From positions 2,604,001 to 2,668,000 of the forward strand of contig OZ059897.1 of the NCBI GenBank assembly GCA_964057225.1: 64,000 bases of DNA. The letters are read 5' to 3'. This DNA comes from Auanema rhodensis (Eukaryota > Nematoda > Chromadorea > Rhabditida > Rhabditidae). Each line of letters begins with the position of its first letter. Positions within the stretch are counted from its first letter, which is position 1. Of the stretch, positions 61,985 to 64,000 are shown piece after piece. The notes below the pieces were generated by a model, which was given only the letters and a program-made list of their open reading frames with translations, was not told the origin of the DNA and ran no database searches. Both the position numbers and the translations under genes were made by a program.

Positions 61985-64000
61985 AACTCAGCATACACTA
62001 ATGCATTATTTTTCAAGCGATCATAACTAATTTTTGTATAGAGCGTTTCTCAATGTAGTATAGTGCATTCGATGCGGATTTTTAAGCTGCGTTGATCTGT
62101 GTTATCAGATTTGAGTTAGCTTAAAAATGCACCGAGATATCAACTGATATATGTTCACACTTATATCCTCGATTTTCACCCTGAAGAATTAATTTTTTCG
62201 TTGAATAACATTGTCCATCGTCTTCGTCTTGAAAAAAGGAATCTAAAAACATCTACTTTTTGTGAAATTATTCAGAAATTTTTCGGGAAAATTTTTGTCA
62301 AAATGTTTTTGGAAGCAATGTTGAGTGTACATGGGAACTCAACATACACTAATGCATTATTTTTCAAACGATCATAACTAATTTTTGTATAGAGCGTTTC
62401 TCATTGTAGTATAGTGCATTCGATGCGGATTTTTAAGCTGCGTTGATCTGTGTTATCAGATTTGAGTTAACTTAAAAATGCACCGAGTAATCAACTGATA
62501 TAGGTTCACACTTATATCCTCGATTTTCACCCTGAAGAATTAATTTTTTCGTTGAATAACATTGTCCATCGTCTTTGCCTTGGAAAAAGAAATCTAAAAA
62601 CTCCTACTTTTTGTGAAATTATTTAGAAATTTTTCGGGAAAATTTTTGTCACAATGTTTTTGGAAGCAATGTTGAGTGTACATGGGAACTCAACATACAC
62701 TAATGCATTATTTTTCAAACGATCATAACTAATTTTTGTATTAAGCGTTTCTTAATGTAGTATAGTGCATTCGATGCGGATTTTTAAGCTGCGTTGATCT
62801 GTGTTATCAGATTTGAGTTAGCTTAAAAATGCACCGAGATATCAACTGATATATGTTCACACTTATATCCTCGATTTGCACCCTGAAGAAATGATTTTTT
62901 CGTTGAATAACATTGTCCATCGTCTTTGTCTTGAAAAAAAAAATCTAAAAACATCTACTTTTTGTGAAACTATTTAGAAATTTTTCGGGAAAATTTTTGT
63001 CAAAATGTTTTTGGAAGCAATGTTGAGTGTACATGGGAACTCAACATACACTAATGCATTATTTTTCAAACGATCATAACTAATTTTTGTATAGAGCGTT
63101 TCTCAATGTCGTATAGTGCATTCGATGCGAATTTTTAAGCTGCGTTGATCTGTCTTATCTGATTTGAGTTAACTTAAAAATGCACCGAGATATCAACTGA
63201 TATAGGTTCACACTTATATCCTCGATTTTCACCCTGAAGAAATGATTTTTTCGTTGAAAAACATTGTCCATCGTCTTCGTCTTGAAAAAAGGAATCTAAA
63301 AACATCTACTTTTTGTGAAATTATTCAGAAATTTTTCGGGAAAATTTTTGTCAAAATGTTTTTGGAAGCAATGTTGAGTGTACATGGGAACTCAACATAC
63401 ACTAATGCATTATTTTTCAAACGATCATAACTAATTTTTGTATGGAGCGTTTCTCAATGTAGTATAGTGCATTCGATGCGGATTTTTAAGCTGCGTTGAT
63501 CTGTGTTATCAGATTTGAGTTAGCTTAAAAATGCACCGAGATATCAACTGATATATGTTCACACTTATATCCTCGATTTTCACCCTGAAGAATTAATTTT
63601 TTCGTTGAATAACATTGTCCATCGTCTTTGCCTTGGAAAAAGAAATCTAAAAACTCCTACTTTTTGTGAAATTATTTAGAAATTTTTCGGGAAAATTTTT
63701 GTCACAATGTTTTTGGAAGCAATGTTGAGTGTACATGGGAACTCAACATACACTAATGCATTATTTTTCAAACGATCATAACTAATTTTTGTATTAAGCG
63801 TTTCTTAATGTAGTATAGTGCATTCGATGCGGATTTTTAAGCTGCGTTGATCTGTGTTATCAGATTTGAGTTAGCTTAAAAATGCACCGAGATATCAACT
63901 GATATATGTTCACACTTATATCCTCGATTTTCACCCTGAAGAAATGATTTTTTCGTTGAATAACATTGTCCATCGTCTTTGTCTTGAAAAAAAAAATCTA
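61985..64000 (+). repeat. Higher-order repeat, copy 3, missing one monomer and cut by the window end
   Basis: Starts at aactcagcat exactly 2457 after copy 2. Order is a chimeric D/B/A monomer, B, A2, K, B, A2. The A1 monomer between A2 and K is absent: A2 runs straight into the caatgtcgtatag head. A second gtattaagcg monomer follows 1053 bp after the first (62739 and 63792), so the block re-duplicated as a three-monomer unit. Confidence 0.8.

Larger units (their letters stand above)
12474..64000 (+). repeat. Satellite array, right segment (about 147 monomers of 351 bp)
   Basis: Uninterrupted tandem array in the same register and orientation as the left segment; the gaagaa landmark recurs at about 12680 and every 351 bp to about 63928. 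Most monomers are 351 bp; B2 monomers with ccttg for cggg are 352, those with cttgcaaaaaagg are 352, and those with aaaattttg are 350. No unique DNA, transposon or gene was seen. Families are A1, A2, B, B2, C (gtttagattg, ctgaaaaatg, tactttctg), D (gaagaaaggatt) and K (gttgaaaaac with a cttcg block). Confidence 0.97.

Noticed and set aside
1-64000. CRISPR array
   Set aside because: The repeat unit is 351 bp, with no short-repeat and unique-spacer pattern and no cas genes; the array is a eukaryotic satellite.
1-64000. Monomers coding through successive units, since 351 is divisible by three
   Set aside because: Every frame I followed contains at least one stop per monomer, so no frame runs through the array.

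Overview
The window is eukaryotic, non-genic, AT-rich repeat DNA. About 58 kb is one tandem satellite array of 351-bp monomers (roughly 166 copies, all head-to-tail in the same orientation). It is interrupted once, at 6661-12473, by a 5.8-kb LTR retrotransposon of the BEL/Pao superfamily on the minus strand. BEL/Pao elements are restricted to metazoans. The primer-binding site matches a tRNA-Gly(GCC) 3' end as I recall it from insects, and the base composition is very AT-rich, so an invertebrate (plausibly insect) heterochromatic or centromeric/pericentromeric locus is the best guess. The species cannot be named from the sequence.

Layout. 1-6660: satellite, the first 5.7 kb made only of one monomer family (A). 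6661-12473: the retrotransposon, with identical 231-bp LTRs starting TG and ending CA and a 5-bp target-site duplication ATGAG. In its own sense (minus strand, right to left) the order is 5' LTR, PBS, gag (two zinc knuckles), pol (aspartic protease, reverse transcriptase, RNase H, HHCC zinc-binding and DDE integrase, C-terminal integrase domain), polypurine tract, 3' LTR. Pol lies in the -1 frame relative to gag, with an ATGA overlap and a slippery A AAA AAT heptamer just upstream. Pol is broken by a single in-frame TAA inside RNase H. 12474-64000: satellite again, now a mosaic of several monomer families (A, B, B2, C, D, K, defined by linked variants) arranged in overlapping higher-order repeats: 2-mer, 5-mer (about 1756 bp) and 7-mer (2457 bp) units, plus 2.4-2.8-kb segmental duplications at offsets of about 3.86, 5.26, 5.97 and 6.32 kb.

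Interpretation. Gag, pol and the LTR signals form a nearly complete, very young element that landed in the loop of a 9-bp inverted repeat present in most monomers. Its target is a junction type (family A tail to family C head) for which five uninterrupted copies remain in the window. The satellite carries no convincing gene. The short reading frames that recur in it come from a single stop-codon polymorphism (TAG/CAG) copied by array amplification. I found no tRNA or rRNA genes, no CRISPR array and no host protein-coding gene. Coordinates of duplication blocks were judged by eye and are approximate; exact values come from counted landmarks.
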